Positions 63,754 through 64,000 of a stretch of DNA of 64,000 nucleotides are shown piece by piece; the stretch's first letter is position 1; every line of letters starts with the position of its first letter. Source of the DNA: Siphonodentalium dalli (Eukaryota; Mollusca; Scaphopoda; Gadilida; Siphonodentaliidae); NCBI GenBank assembly GCA_032622095.1, contig CP136065.1, forward strand, positions 205,446,151 to 205,510,150. The letters run 5' to 3'. The notes beneath the pieces are model-generated. The model saw only the letters and a program-made list of their open reading frames with translations. It was not told where the DNA came from and searched no databases. The position numbers were made by a program, and so were the translations under genes.

Positions 63754-64000
63754 TCTTTTACGGGTTAACTAACAATTAGCACCCAGGCCATGTAAATCAA
63801 GCCTGCATGAGTGATGATTACTAAAGCAAACTCTCTGACATGGGAAATACAACTCTGCTATTCATTGGATGCATGCCAGATTGCACTGGGAGAAAGTACA
63901 GGTAGAGGCTACTGATTACTGGGTAGATTACACCTGGGTGTAATACAATCTACCTGTAAATCCAGCAAGATACTGCAGTTAAAATAGATGCTTTAATCTC

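Overview
This is one stretch of an animal nuclear genome: AT-rich, intron-rich, very low in coding density and crowded with non-autonomous transposons. Its repeats point to a mollusc, most likely a bivalve. Several elements have the layout of bivalve pearl / Helitron-like elements: about 150-170 bp tandem core repeats, often with the phrase GGGCCATAACTCTG, then an ACGG-type microsatellite, then a short terminal hairpin. The species cannot be told from the window.

The only large gene is on the minus strand, read right to left from 62195 to about 12618. It is the N-terminal half of a PTPN13-like (FAP-1/PTP-BL type) non-receptor tyrosine phosphatase scaffold. I can place 16 exons (2324 coding nt, about 774 codons) whose GT-AG sites and phases all join without a break. 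They encode the C-terminal part of a KIND domain, an Arg/Ser- and His-rich linker with a coiled-coil-like segment, a complete FERM domain (F1, F2, F3) and an acidic tail. The start of KIND lies right of base 64000, and the PDZ domains and phosphatase domain lie left of base 1. A further weak exon candidate sits near 11100.

A C-type lectin-like locus lies on the opposite strand inside the 9.8 kb FERM intron (31611-32314). Its N-terminal Cys-rich half and its carbohydrate-recognition half are in different frames, so it is either a pseudogene or holds a one-base error.

Everything else is repeats. From the left: a 30 bp minisatellite (370-510); a 21-unit satellite-like array (900-4370); palindromic TA-flanked mariner-like MITEs (seven); TTAA-flanked piggyBac-like palindromes (over a dozen); a 77 bp minisatellite (10351-10808); a third foldback family (12113, 13517, 46857); a 5 kb element with 43 bp terminal inverted repeats (19356-24393) containing a 180 bp tandem repeat; and a 2.4-2.6 kb tandem segmental duplication (46226-51158) whose two copies carry different transposon insertions. 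The introns of the phosphatase gene have therefore served as a landing ground for several foldback families. I see no rRNA, no convincing tRNA, no CRISPR and nothing prokaryotic.
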